Part shown: in pieces, positions 18,201-26,695 of the stretch
How positions within the stretch are numbered: the first letter of the stretch is position 1
Layout of the letters: every line of letters begins with the position of its first letter
Assembly: GCA_020636325.1 (NCBI GenBank)
Contig: JACJYC010000005.1
Span: 248,001-312,000 of the forward strand
Direction of reading: 5' to 3'
From: Lewinellaceae bacterium
GTDB taxonomy: Bacteria > Bacteroidota > Bacteroidia > Chitinophagales > Saprospiraceae
Length of the DNA stretch: 64,000 nt
Translations under genes and position numbers: made by a program
Notes under the pieces: model-generated
The model's database searches: none
Seen by the model: the letters and a program-made list of their open reading frames with translations, nothing else
Told to the model about the DNA's origin: nothing

Positions 18201-20973
18201 CTTCCATTTCAGGGGTCAGTTCCACGAGCGCCATCGTCGAATCGATGATTCCCGGCCCTTGCCAGGTCACTGTTCGCGGCGCAAGGCTGTCCAGATAAAG
18301 CACGTAATTTATGGGGATGGTGTCCGTTTCTCCGGCGCTGACGCATCGGGGAAGCGGTGTTTGCAGGTTGATCAGATCCCCGGAGCAAGGCAGTGCCATG
18401 CAGGTTTGCAGGGTCGAGTTGCCGGGGCATGCGTTGGTGCTGATGGTCACCAGTTCCACCTGGATGGTCTGGCCCGGCAGCAGGTTGGGCACGCTGTAGC
18501 TCGTATCGGAGGTCACTTCCCCGTTGGGGCCAACAATAACGTATACAACGTAAGCCTGGGCATTGGGCACCTGATTCCAGGAAAACTCGACCGAGTTGAG
18601 GGTTTGGTCGCACATCACGACGGGCGTATCAACCGGCGATGCGATATCAATGGGCTGGAAAAAGGGCTTTGAAACGCACCCGAGCTGTTCCAGTTGCAGG
18701 ATCACGGTATGGGAATCCGGCTCGGTCCAGGTCAGGCCAAAGTTATCAGGCGGGGTTCCCGAGGTCACTTCGCCGCCGTCAAAATCCCACAGGAAGTTGA
18801 ACGGCAGGCTTGAATTGCCCAGGAAGTCTACGATAGCCGTATCGCCCAGACAGACCTGATTGTCCATCAGAAAGGCCGGGACCGGAAATTTGGATACAAA
18901 AATGGAATCTTTGGCTGTGTAGGAACATCCGTTTTCCTGGTAGTTGTACGAAAAGACATTGTACCCGGGAAGGGCTGTAAAGGGCGAAAATGCCCCTTGC
19001 GCGGAGCTGATGATCCCCTGCCCGCTCCAGCTTCCGGTTCCGCTGCCGTCGCCGCCGGCAACGGTGGCTGTGACATTAAAAAATCCCGAGGTATCGGGCA
19101 GGAAGCAATAGACGTCCGGGGCGTTGATGGTAATATCCAGGTCCGGGCATCCCGAGCAGTTTTGGGTAACGACGATCTGCAGGCTGTCGTTGTAAATGCA
19201 GTTATCCAGGGCATAGTGCACATAAACGGAGTGGGCCCCCAGACCGGCAGCCTGCGGGTTGAACTCGTTCAGGTTGGGATCGCTGATGCCGGGTCCGGAC
19301 CAGGTCAGTACGCCGCCGGGAGGGCTTGCGCCCGCGGTGATCGACAGCGGTCCCATAACGGTATCCAGGCAAACCGTGTCCACGGCAAGGAGTTCGATCA
19401 GCGCGGGCGGGCAATCCGGAGCGCTGCAGCTGACCAGGTTGCTTATGGCGTTTCCGCAAGGCGGCAGGCCGGTTGCGGTCACCTGGATGGTGACGGTTTC
19501 ACCCGGGTCGAGATTGTTCACCAGGTAGGTATTGCCCGACAAGGTGCCGGTTTGGCCGCTGGCCACCACTACCTGGTAACCGGTCGCATTGGGAACCGGG
19601 TTCCAGCTGAACAATACCGACCCGGAAGAGCCGCCGGCGCATACGGGTTGGGGCGGGGTCAGCGGGTTGAATACATTGATGGTATGGGTTACCTCGACGA
19701 TACAGGGGAAAGTGCCGACCCTGTAGGTAACCATATGCGACCCCTGCGTCAGGTTGCCCGGATCAAACACCGGGTTGGGCAAGCCGTCTATGGTCCAGGT
19801 ACCGCCCTGGGTGGCGCCCGGCACCAGCAAGCCGTTCAGCACAATGGGGTCTTCCGTACTGCAAATCTGGTTGAAGGAGCTCCAGTCGGCTACCGGGAGC
19901 GGATCCACGACTATCGTATGGGTTGCGGCTGCTGAGCACACCCCGTTGGTGACGGTATAGGTTACCTGATGCGGGCCGGGGCCGTACAATCCGGGGTCGA
20001 ACAGGATAGCCGGGCCGCCGTCGACCGTCCAGGTGCCGCCCGGGGTTGCGCCGGGTACCAGCAGCGTATTGAGCTGGAAGGGTATGGAATAGGGACAAAG
20101 GCCTTCCGGCACTTCGAATTCGGCATTGAATTCGACGAATTGTATGGTTACCTGGTCTGTGGCTTCACAAATCTCGCCGATGAAGAGGTCGTCGAGGGCA
20201 AAGTCGTTGCCGCTGGGCGCCGTGTTCTGATTGACGATACAAATTTCGGCCGTGGTTGCGCCTCCTGAATTCCAGACCTCAAAAAACTGGGTCCAGTTGC
20301 AGGTAGCGGCCGGAGCGTTGAAGATACCGCCGAGCAATTGGCCGTTGACGGAGATCTGAAGCTGGGCCGGCGAAGCGCTGACGACCGACATGACCCAGGC
20401 CCCTACCGCATAGTTGGTGCCGGACATCACGTTGACCGTTTGACAGAGTACATCCTGGTTGGCGGTACTGGCGCCGTTGACCACCATCATGCCGCCGCCG
20501 CCGGTATGGTCGGCACAGCTGGCAAAATTGGTATGTGTAGCGCTCGGGTTGTTGGCTACGGCGTATTGGCCTTCATTGCTGAGCAAGCCGAAGGAACCGC
20601 CCGTACCCGGTATATAATCGCTTGTGAAATTGGTGAACCCGTTGTTGAAATCGCCGTTCTGGAGGAGGTTATCCCCTGAAAGCCCCTGGACTGTAACCTC
20701 GTAGGTGATCGTACCGTTGATGGCAGCCTGGGTGATCAGGCTGTTGGGCTGGCTCAACCCGGTAGTCGGCGACCACGAAACGCCGATGATTTGTCCGTTG
20801 GGGATGGCCTGCAAAGTGGATACGTCTCCGGGGTTGCAAATGACCTGCGGGTTGGCAGTTGCCGTGACTGACAGATTGCAAGGTGGAGGCGTTTGTTCCG
20901 GAATGGCAGGGTTGGCAAAGAGAGCCGTCCAAATCATGCCCCCTAAGGTCAAAAAGAAAAAATGGTTGCTCAT
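15289..20973 (-). CDS. Giant secreted multidomain protein with gliding-motility-type (CHU_C/T9SS) C-terminal domain
   Basis: The 1894-residue protein begins with a signal peptide (FFFLTLGGMIWTALFA). Residues about 105-270 resemble a jelly-roll/carbohydrate-binding-like module (LLQNGDFNNGF .. FALDDLFIG). A long series of PKD/Ig-like modules alternates with fibronectin-III-like modules of one pattern (FSWNPVPNATGYQV, FSWNQVPNAQAYVV, FNWPAVEGATGYQV), each introduced by a Cys-containing linker. A SprB-type repeat lies near 1668-1735 (GGQQPYTYSLNGGP .. YDLTVRDATGC). The last ~95 residues (IPNGFTPDGDGDNDIFYI .. FDRWGDMVFQ) are the gliding-motility-associated C-terminal domain that directs type IX secretion. 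It is most likely a cell-surface or released adhesin. No catalytic domain is visible. Confidence 0.9.
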   Translation of the reverse strand: MSNHFFFLTLGGMIWTALFANPAIPEQTPPPCNLSVTATANPQVICNPGDVSTLQAIPNGQIIGVSWSPTTGLSQPNSLITQAAINGTITYEVTVQGLSGDNLLQNGDFNNGFTNFTSDYIPGTGGSFGLLSNEGQYAVANNPSATHTNFASCADHTGGGGMMVVNGASTANQDVLCQTVNVMSGTNYAVGAWVMSVVSASPAQLQISVNGQLLGGIFNAPAATCNWTQFFEVWNSGGATTAEICIVNQNTAPSGNDFALDDLFIGEICEATDQVTIQFVEFNAEFEVPEGLCPYSIPFQLNTLLVPGATPGGTWTVDGGPAILFDPGLYGPGPHQVTYTVTNGVCSAAATHTIVVDPLPVADWSSFNQICSTEDPIVLNGLLVPGATQGGTWTIDGLPNPVFDPGNLTQGSHMVTYRVGTFPCIVEVTHTINVFNPLTPPQPVCAGGSSGSVLFSWNPVPNATGYQVVVASGQTGTLSGNTYLVNNLDPGETVTIQVTATGLPPCGNAISNLVSCSAPDCPPALIELLAVDTVCLDTVMGPLSITAGASPPGGVLTWSGPGISDPNLNEFNPQAAGLGAHSVYVHYALDNCIYNDSLQIVVTQNCSGCPDLDITINAPDVYCFLPDTSGFFNVTATVAGGDGSGTGSWSGQGIISSAQGAFSPFTALPGYNVFSYNYQENGCSYTAKDSIFVSKFPVPAFLMDNQVCLGDTAIVDFLGNSSLPFNFLWDFDGGEVTSGTPPDNFGLTWTEPDSHTVILQLEQLGCVSKPFFQPIDIASPVDTPVVMCDQTLNSVEFSWNQVPNAQAYVVYVIVGPNGEVTSDTSYSVPNLLPGQTIQVELVTISTNACPGNSTLQTCMALPCSGDLINLQTPLPRCVSAGETDTIPINYVLYLDSLAPRTVTWQGPGIIDSTMALVELTPEMEGQENWVMVTVESQGCMVTDSVLVEVIPPPVASFSLPDSVCLGDTAVVSYAVQSGSNVMLNWDWGGGLPQDSTDSEYRVVWSQAGHYTPTLTAVQDGCQSDPVDGNIEIVPSMEAPEINCQPGLDQIFFNWPAVEGATGYQVNVLDGPAGQMTADTAILFSGLGEGTAVTIEVIALSGGPCPETRAELTCTTTLCPQVGLDIQPIADICYDGTPFTIPLEIAVQGDTAGGQLTWSGPGVNGNQLTINGSLVGQTPVIHAVFTRDICTFSDSISFTVNSTPVAAFTAPDSLCTGQNAVLTFTGTAGPDAVFHWTAGTQHPAGAGPHTVNFPNEGDYDLSLWVEENGCMSDTVFQPLVVLAPFAAPQINCSPGLDRLTFFWTQPDGIPATQVTYTGAGVGAMSSDTSYQITGLMPGEGGSISVTWSDPGLPCRDVTFSASCEAESCPDIVLGWQTASPLCRGEDARVTFSLSGQSGPVDLLISINGQAQWLTGVNDGRIWNTTLDAGAVISIDSVVNPSNPLCPVSIPAPLNITVSQPVFAGNPTDEPAVCTGANNVIDLAGLLDQETAGGAWTEASGVPSTGSAFNPSAATFRTTGQAPGIYVFQYLVMAQDPCPDASAQVKVRVNANPVADAGPDLSLGCLVNEVSIGSGQTTAGLQYQWTGAGGSLPLSPSAAVTEVNQADTYTLLVTDPATGCTATDMVTVTSDENIVVPFASVIPITCFQANDGFIRIDSVLGGQQPYTYSLNGGPASGQSLMGPLQPGVYDLTVRDATGCEASLQLTLQNPDQIDVKLITNLTTDENLIDLGDTIQLIALINRDEDQVGSIVWKPDSINYAPAGLTREISPGEATYYHVTVTDLNGCSDSDRLPVFVRKPRNIYIPNGFTPDGDGDNDIFYIFAGQGVRKINSFMIFDRWGDMVFQHYNFQPNDPVHGWDGTHNGLPMNAAVYVYAAEIEFIDGEKVVYKGDVALVR

Positions 20974-21048
20974 CTCATTGGGCTGAGTGTGTTCTTCAAT
21001 TCAGACGCATCGGTTTTATCAGGGGGGGGAAGATCCGAAATCGCATGG

Positions 21049-21056
21049 CAAAGGTA
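21049..21056 (-). promoter_or_regulatory. -7 promoter element TACCTTTG for the giant secreted protein
   Basis: Exact TAnnTTTG match on the minus strand, 75 bases before the ATG at 20973. The implied leader contains a run of eight C residues in the mRNA sense (G8 at 21022-21029 on the plus strand). Confidence 0.5.
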
Positions 21057-21233
21057 TGATAAAAATTCTCATACCTTACTTTTTCACACGGCAACTTATT
21101 TGTTCTTACGCAAAAGAAGAGCAAATGTTGCTTTTATTAACAGGATGGCGCGAAACATTCCTATTCCAGGGATGTTTAGTTTAATGGCTTGACGCGGTGA
21201 TAATTGTCACTCCGATTTATGTTAAATTCATTG

Positions 21234-21241
21234 TAACTTTG
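21234..21241 (+). promoter_or_regulatory. -7 promoter element TAACTTTG
   Basis: Exact TAnnTTTG match, 18 bases before ATG 21260. It lies downstream of an in-frame GTG at 21197 and therefore argues for the ATG as start of the flavoprotein gene. Confidence 0.6.
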
Positions 21242-21259
21242 CGGCCTTATTCTACTATA

Positions 21260-22270
21260 ATGATCCAAACAGATATTTTGATCATAGGCGCCGGCCCGGT
21301 GGGATTGTTCACGGTATTCGAAGCCGGCCTGGTAAAACTGCGGTGCCATCTTGTAGATGTTCTGGGCCAACCCGGGGGGCAATTGACGGAGATCTATCCC
21401 AAAAAGCCCATTTACGATATTCCGGGTTATCCTTCCATACTGGCCAGTGACCTGGTGAACAACCTCATGGAGCAAATTTCGCCGTTCAAGCCTGGATTTA
21501 CCCTGGGTGAACGCGCGGAAACCATTGAAAAAACCGAAGACGGCCAGTTTTTGATGCAGACCAACAAAGGTACGGCGATCAAAGCGCCCGTTATCGCCAT
21601 CGCCGGCGGGTTGGGTTGCTTCGAGCCGCGCAAGCCGCCGATCGAAAACCTGGAACAATTTGAGGATAAAGGCGTAGAATACATCATTCGCAACCCCGAA
21701 ATCTATCGCGACAAGAAGATTGTGGTCGCCGGCGGCGGCGATTCGGCCCTGGATTGGACCATCTACCTCGCGGAGGTGGCCAGCGAAGTAACCCTCGTGC
21801 ACCGCCGCAAGGAATTTCGCGGCGCACCGGATTCGACCGAGAAAGTCTACGAACTGGCGAAAAGCGGTAAAGTCAACCTTGTGACCGATGCCCAGGTGGT
21901 AGGCCTCAACGGGAACGGCAAACTCAACGAAGTGGTGATCAACCAAAAGGACAAGGGCAACTATCCCTACCCGACCGACCATTTCATCCCGTTGTTCGGC
22001 CTGTCTCCGAAATTGGGGCCGATCGCCGATTGGGGGCTGAACATCGACAACAACGCCATAACCGTGAACACGCTGGACTACAGCACCAATGTGCCCGGCA
22101 TTTACGCGATCGGAGACATCAACACCTACCCGGGCAAACTCAAACTCATCCTTTGCGGTTTCCACGAAGCGACGCTGATGGTACAGTCGGCGTTCAAGCA
22201 TATTTATCCGGACCGGAAGCTGAGCTTTAAATACACCACCGTGCAGGGAGTTGAGGGGTTTGAAAATTAA
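21260..22270 (+). CDS. Ferredoxin--NADP(+) reductase, thioredoxin-reductase type
   Basis: The 336-residue flavoprotein has an FAD-binding GxGxxG (IIGAGPVGL, near residue 8), an NADP-binding glycine-rich motif (VVAGGGDSALDW) followed by LVHRRKEFRG, and the C-terminal FAD motif GIYAIGDINTYPGK. It lacks the redox-active CxxC of true thioredoxin reductases, which places it with the TrxR-like ferredoxin/flavodoxin-NADP reductases (YumC-type). It would exchange electrons between NADPH and ferredoxin in the cytosol. The next gene follows 56 bases downstream on the same strand. ATG 21260 is chosen because a -7 box precedes it. Confidence 0.9.
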   Translation: MIQTDILIIGAGPVGLFTVFEAGLVKLRCHLVDVLGQPGGQLTEIYPKKPIYDIPGYPSILASDLVNNLMEQISPFKPGFTLGERAETIEKTEDGQFLMQTNKGTAIKAPVIAIAGGLGCFEPRKPPIENLEQFEDKGVEYIIRNPEIYRDKKIVVAGGGDSALDWTIYLAEVASEVTLVHRRKEFRGAPDSTEKVYELAKSGKVNLVTDAQVVGLNGNGKLNEVVINQKDKGNYPYPTDHFIPLFGLSPKLGPIADWGLNIDNNAITVNTLDYSTNVPGIYAIGDINTYPGKLKLILCGFHEATLMVQSAFKHIYPDRKLSFKYTTVQGVEGFEN

Positions 22271-22326
22271 AAATCGATTAAAAATATTCAGGACAACCCG
22301 TGTTGCATCCTGAAAACACCCAATAA

Positions 22327-24354
22327 ATGCAATTCGTTTATCCGGCTTTTTTGTTTGCGTTAGCTGCGCTGGCTATACCCATCATCATCCATTTGTTCTA
22401 TTTCCGGCGCTTCAGGAAAGTGTATTTCACCAATGTCCGTTTCCTGAAAGAAGTGAAGGAGGATACGAGCGCACGTTCCAAACTGCGCAACCTCCTGGTA
22501 TTGCTGGCGCGATGCCTGGCCGTCATATTCCTGGTCCTGGCCTTTGTTCAGCCGTTTATCCCGCAGGATGCCGAAGTCAAACAGGGCAGAAAAGGCGTCA
22601 GCATCTTTATCGACAACTCCTTCAGCATGTCCGCCCTGAGCGAGGACGTACCTTTGCTGGAAAAGGCCAAACAACGGGCCCGCGAGGTAGTGAACGCTTA
22701 CGGCGTAGAGGACGAATTCCAGATCCTGACCAATGATTTCGAAGGGCGCCATCAGCGAATGGTCAGCCAGGAAGACGCGCTGGCCCTGATCGACGAGATC
22801 GCCATATCTCCCGCAGTGCGCGACCTGAGCAAGGTGGTCACCCGCCAAAAACAGGCGCTGTCCACTTCCAGCGCTGACATCCCGTCCTCCTATATCATTT
22901 CCGATTTCCAGCGCAACATCACGGATATTCAGGATTTCCGGGATACCAGCATTCAGCTCAACCTGATCCCCCTGCAGGCCGTACAGGAACGGAATATCGC
23001 CATTGATTCCGCGTGGTTTGAAGCGCCGGTCCAGATGATCGGTCAGAATAATCCGCTGCTGGTCCGCGTCAGCAATCTCAGCGATGAAGATGCGGACAAC
23101 CTCCGCATTTCGATCAACTACGACGGGCAAACCAAGCCGGTGGGAGCCGCTGCCATACCGGCCCGGTCTTTTGTAGTGGATACCGTCAACCTGATCGTAC
23201 AGAACCCCGGTTGGTACCAGGGCGAACTGGCCGTAACGGATTATCCCGTCCAGTTTGACGACAAGTACTTCTTCACCTTCAAGGTGGCTGACAAGATCAA
23301 CGTACTGGTCATCAACGAAGACCAGGCCAACCGGTACCTGGAGGCCGCGCTCGGCGGCATCAGTTTCTTTAACATGACCAACGCCTCCAGCCGCAATATC
23401 GACTATTCCGTTTTTGCCGACAATCAACTGCTGATCCTGAATGAACTGACCTCAATTTCTTCGGGGCTGGCCTCCGAATTGCAGCAATTTGTCGGGAACG
23501 GCGGCAACCTGCTCATATTTCCGGCCAGAAACATCAACCTTGAGACTTACAGGAGCTTCCTGTCGGGCTTCCCGGCCAATGAATTCATCGGGTGGGAAGA
23601 TCAGGCACGGGAGGTCGGACAGATCAATACGGAAGAATTCATTTTTAACGACGTGTTCGAAAACCGCAGCGCCAATCTCAAATTGCCCGCCACAACCGGC
23701 AATTACCGGCAATCCTCTTTCGGCGCCCGAAAAGAAGAAGTCCTGCTGAGCTACCGCGACGGCAACTCCTTCCTGTCCAAATACCAGATCGACAAGGGCT
23801 TCCTGTACGTATGCGCGGCCCCGCTGAACGAGGACTACAACAACCTGGTGCGCAATGCCGAGATTTTTGTGCCCATGCTCTATAAGATGGCCCTTTCCTC
23901 CGGCAAGCGCAAACCCATCCAGTACACGCTCGGCAAAGACGACCTGATCGAATCGGACCATAAAGCGACCGGCGGCGAGATCGTTTACAAGCTTAAAGGT
24001 GCGGAAGAAGAGTTCATCCCCGAACAGCGCATCGTCGGTTCCAAGGTTTATCTCAATATCCAGAACGATGTCAAGGAAGCCGGATTCTATACCCTGTTTC
24101 TGAAGGAAGGGGAACAACTCGACCAGTTCGCCTTCAACTACGACCGAAAGGAGTCCGTTCTGGATTATTACAATCCCTCCGACCTGCGCACCTATGTCGG
24201 GCCGGTGGCCAGCGTGATCACAGCTGCAGACAACGATGTGCTCACCGCACGGATCGAGGAGCGCAGCCAGGGTGTTGTGCTGTGGCGCTGGTGTCTGATC
24301 CTGGCACTGTTGTTTTTGGCGGCGGAGATCCTTTTGCTGCGGTTTTGGAAGTGA
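22327..24354 (+). CDS. BatA-domain membrane protein with von Willebrand factor A-like region
   Basis: The 675-residue protein starts with the double-transmembrane BatA domain (FLFALAALAIPIIIHLFYFRR, then LLARCLAVIFLVLAFVQPFI). A vWA-like segment follows with a MIDAS-type motif (IFIDNSFSMS near residue 90). A long periplasmic part comes next, and a single C-terminal helix (CLILALLFLAAEILLLRF) ends the protein. Such proteins are encoded in many Bacteroidota next to Bat/MoxR genes, but none is present here. The molecular function is not established. It is probably co-transcribed with the flavoprotein gene upstream. Confidence 0.85.
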   Translation: MQFVYPAFLFALAALAIPIIIHLFYFRRFRKVYFTNVRFLKEVKEDTSARSKLRNLLVLLARCLAVIFLVLAFVQPFIPQDAEVKQGRKGVSIFIDNSFSMSALSEDVPLLEKAKQRAREVVNAYGVEDEFQILTNDFEGRHQRMVSQEDALALIDEIAISPAVRDLSKVVTRQKQALSTSSADIPSSYIISDFQRNITDIQDFRDTSIQLNLIPLQAVQERNIAIDSAWFEAPVQMIGQNNPLLVRVSNLSDEDADNLRISINYDGQTKPVGAAAIPARSFVVDTVNLIVQNPGWYQGELAVTDYPVQFDDKYFFTFKVADKINVLVINEDQANRYLEAALGGISFFNMTNASSRNIDYSVFADNQLLILNELTSISSGLASELQQFVGNGGNLLIFPARNINLETYRSFLSGFPANEFIGWEDQAREVGQINTEEFIFNDVFENRSANLKLPATTGNYRQSSFGARKEEVLLSYRDGNSFLSKYQIDKGFLYVCAAPLNEDYNNLVRNAEIFVPMLYKMALSSGKRKPIQYTLGKDDLIESDHKATGGEIVYKLKGAEEEFIPEQRIVGSKVYLNIQNDVKEAGFYTLFLKEGEQLDQFAFNYDRKESVLDYYNPSDLRTYVGPVASVITAADNDVLTARIEERSQGVVLWRWCLILALLFLAAEILLLRFWK

Positions 24355-24754
24355 GTTGTTTCAAGGTTAAAGGTTAAAGGATAAAGGTTAAAGAAGCCTG
24401 GTGGCTGCGGGCCGTCAGTTCCGCCATATCGGTAGCACCCGGTTTGAATATTTGGTCCCCGGCCTGCAGGGCAGGTATATGATTGCGACGCATCTGCCGC
24501 GGGAGCCCAAACAGGTGAAAAGGCATCGGTATTGCGAATGCAAATCGGAGCAGCCCATTTTTGATCTGCGAAAGAGCCGTAGCGACGTAAAATTCCCCGT
24601 CGCCTAAACCGCAGGAATATTTTCCGGCTTCACAACCGGCGGCTCGATCGAAAAGTTCGTTTCCGGGCCCGCCCCTGCGGCAGATGCGCAGGCGACGGGA
24701 TTCCGAAAACAGGAGAAGTTTGCCAATCACTTTATTTTTCTGCCTTTCAGGCTA
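24355..24754. other. Unassigned 400-bp gap with a short repeat and ambiguous open frames
   Basis: The gap begins with a short array (AAGGTTAAAGGATAAAGG, about 24362-24392) just past the upstream stop. Both strands then have open frames (plus 24401-24607, minus 24374-24730), but neither product resembles a family I know and neither has a convincing promoter. It may be a relic or dispersed repeat. I do not call a gene. Confidence 0.4.
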
Positions 24755-25771
24755 TCAATTCCCTTGAGCGGTCATCACCTTGCATTGCCGGAATGCACCA
24801 TATTGGTTGCTGACCTGCAGTTGGTAAACATAGGTCGCTGTTTGCAGTCCGAGCGATTTCAGGTCGACCTCAATGCGGTGGTCGCCGGGCGGGAGGTCGG
24901 TTTCGCTGAGGGCGGCCAGGCGTTTGCCGGACAGGTCCCAGATCTCCAGTTGCACATCCGATTTATTGGTCAGGTTGAAAGGGACGGTTGTCTGGGTATT
25001 GTACGGATTGGGAAAGTTTTGTCCGAGTTTGAACTGGCCGCCGGTTTCCGGTTCCAGGTTGGCCAATCCTGTTACGCCTGACCCCTGTACGGTTACTTCC
25101 AGGAAGGTGTCGTAGCCGCCGGTTTCCGCATTTTGGGTCAGTGTCGCCAGTTGGTAGGCGTACCCGTCGGAGAAGATATTATCCTGGGTGTAATTCAGCG
25201 GATCAGCGCCTTTGGTATACAGCGCAGCATTATCCGCATAAAGGGCATTCTTGGTTTCGATCGGGAAAGTGAGTTGGGATATAGCGGCGTAAACCGAGCT
25301 TACGTACACCTGGAAGTGGATATGACAGATCCTGCCGGTGTACCAGCCGGGAAAAATGGTTGTAAATTCCACTTCGCCGTTCGCGTCGGTCATCTGGTAG
25401 CCGCGCAGGTAGGTCAGGCCGGCCTGCCCCTGGTTATTTTGCTGGCTGTAGCCTGAATACAACCCGTCCTTGTCGCAATGCCAGATATTGACCCGGGCGT
25501 TGGGCATCGGTTCGCAATTGTTGGCCCCGATGATCCGGAGTTTGACATTCAGCTGGATGCCGGTCCGGTCTTCCCGGACATCCTGGCGAAAAAACGTGGT
25601 GTTTTCAGACAGATCGAGCGGAAATGGTCCGGCAGTTTCGGTTGGAATGAGCGTGCAGTTGGGGGGCAGCGGGCCGCCTTCCTTCAGGATCTCCGCGTTC
25701 ATCGGTCCTTTGGAGATCAGGGTGCCGATCCCGGCCAGGCCGATCCCTTGTAAAAATTCCTTTCGTTTCAT
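24755..25771 (-). CDS. Secreted intradiol ring-cleavage dioxygenase-like protein with T9SS sorting tail
   Basis: The 338-residue protein has a Tat-like N-terminus (MKRKEFLQGIGLAGIGTL). The intradiol dioxygenase domain (about 40-215) carries candidate Fe(III) ligands Tyr105/Tyr108 in WHCDKDGLYSGY, Tyr144 in FPGWYTGR, and His150/His152 in CHIHFQV. The family inserts O2 into catechol-type rings. The last ~85 residues (GQNFPNPYNTQTTVPFNL .. LSGKRLAAL) are a type A T9SS sorting domain, so the enzyme is likely exported to the surface. No aromatic degradation genes are adjacent, and the substrate is unknown. Confidence 0.88.
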   Translation of the reverse strand: MKRKEFLQGIGLAGIGTLISKGPMNAEILKEGGPLPPNCTLIPTETAGPFPLDLSENTTFFRQDVREDRTGIQLNVKLRIIGANNCEPMPNARVNIWHCDKDGLYSGYSQQNNQGQAGLTYLRGYQMTDANGEVEFTTIFPGWYTGRICHIHFQVYVSSVYAAISQLTFPIETKNALYADNAALYTKGADPLNYTQDNIFSDGYAYQLATLTQNAETGGYDTFLEVTVQGSGVTGLANLEPETGGQFKLGQNFPNPYNTQTTVPFNLTNKSDVQLEIWDLSGKRLAALSETDLPPGDHRIEVDLKSLGLQTATYVYQLQVSNQYGAFRQCKVMTAQGN

Positions 25772-25800
25772 TATTAGAGATTAATTGAATGATCGTGCTG

Positions 25801-25832
25801 CAAAATATGGCGGATTCAGGGTGAGTTGCAAA
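25801..25832 (-). promoter_or_regulatory. Possible promoter of the intradiol dioxygenase gene
   Basis: On the minus strand a TTTG (25829-25832) is followed after 21 bases by TATTTTG (25801-25807), a one-base-shorter variant of the -7 box. It lies about 30 bases before the ATG. Confidence 0.4.
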
Positions 25833-25879
25833 TATTTGCGGTGAAGCCGGGGAGAATTGCGGCAATTCTACGATTGATT

Positions 25880-25990
25880 CGCCACGCCGCGGCGTGGTCG
25901 ATTGATTCGATTGATTGGACTATGGGCATCCGTTTATTGGTCGCCGGAATCGAAACATTCGGATCAATCGGCATATTCGATTCAATTGAT
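25880..25990. repeat. GATTGATTC-type short-word array
   Basis: Words such as CGATTGATTCGATTGATTGG and TTCAATTGATTCAATCG fill this stretch, with a small palindrome (CCACGCCGCGGCGTGG) at about 25881-25896. It ends exactly at the stop of the minus-strand LytTR regulator gene, whose TGA lies in the first word. Confidence 0.8.
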
Positions 25991-26695
25991 TCAATCGCCG
26001 AACCGGCCCATCAGGTCCTCTTTATAGCTGCCGCCTAAGGGAAGCTCCCGGTCATCCAGGAATACGGATTTAGCGCTGACCTGCCGGATGCGGTCCATCG
26101 GAACGATATAGGATCGATGGATGCGGACGAACCGGCCCTCCGGCAATTTGTCGAGCAGGATCTTAAGGGTCATTCTGGCGACAACGGTCTTCTGATCCCT
26201 GACATGGATCTTGACATAATCGTCGTAGGCTTCGATCAGGAGGATATCCCGGGCGTCGATCTTTACCAGGCTGTAATCGGCGCGAATATACAGGACGGGG
26301 TGGTCGGTTTTTTCGGTTGCGTGGAGGTAATTGAAATAGTCGCGCGCTTTTTGCACGGCCTGCGTAAAGCGTTCGAAAGTGTAGGGTTTGAGCAGGTAAT
26401 CCACTGCGCTCAGGTTGAAGCCCTCCACGGCGTATTCGCTGAAGGCGGTCGTAAAAATGACCATCACCTCCTGTTGGAGGCCTTTATAGAAATCGATCCC
26501 GGATGTGGACGGCATGTGAATGTCCAGAAACAACAGGTCAACCGGGTTTTGCTCCAGGTAAAGGAGCGCTTCGCGCGGTTTATTGAACGCTTTTCGAAGC
26601 TCAATAAAATCCGTGCGAGAGCAAAAGGATTCGACCACCCTGAGCGCAGGCGGTTCGTCATCGACGGCTATGGCTTTGATGAGGGGTGGGTTCAT
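25991..26695 (-). CDS. LytTR-family response regulator
   Basis: The 234-residue protein has a receiver domain with acidic residues Asp12/Asp13, phosphoacceptor Asp58 in LLFLDIHMPS and Lys103 in LLKPYTFERF. The C-terminal LytTR DNA-binding domain (about 135-234) includes LLIEAYDDYVKIHV and RFVRIHRSYIVPMDRI. It is a cytoplasmic transcription factor. The LytS-type kinase gene lies upstream on the same strand and is the likely partner, but a 376-bp structured spacer separates them. Confidence 0.93.
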   Translation of the reverse strand: MNPPLIKAIAVDDEPPALRVVESFCSRTDFIELRKAFNKPREALLYLEQNPVDLLFLDIHMPSTSGIDFYKGLQQEVMVIFTTAFSEYAVEGFNLSAVDYLLKPYTFERFTQAVQKARDYFNYLHATEKTDHPVLYIRADYSLVKIDARDILLIEAYDDYVKIHVRDQKTVVARMTLKILLDKLPEGRFVRIHRSYIVPMDRIRQVSAKSVFLDDRELPLGGSYKEDLMGRFGD

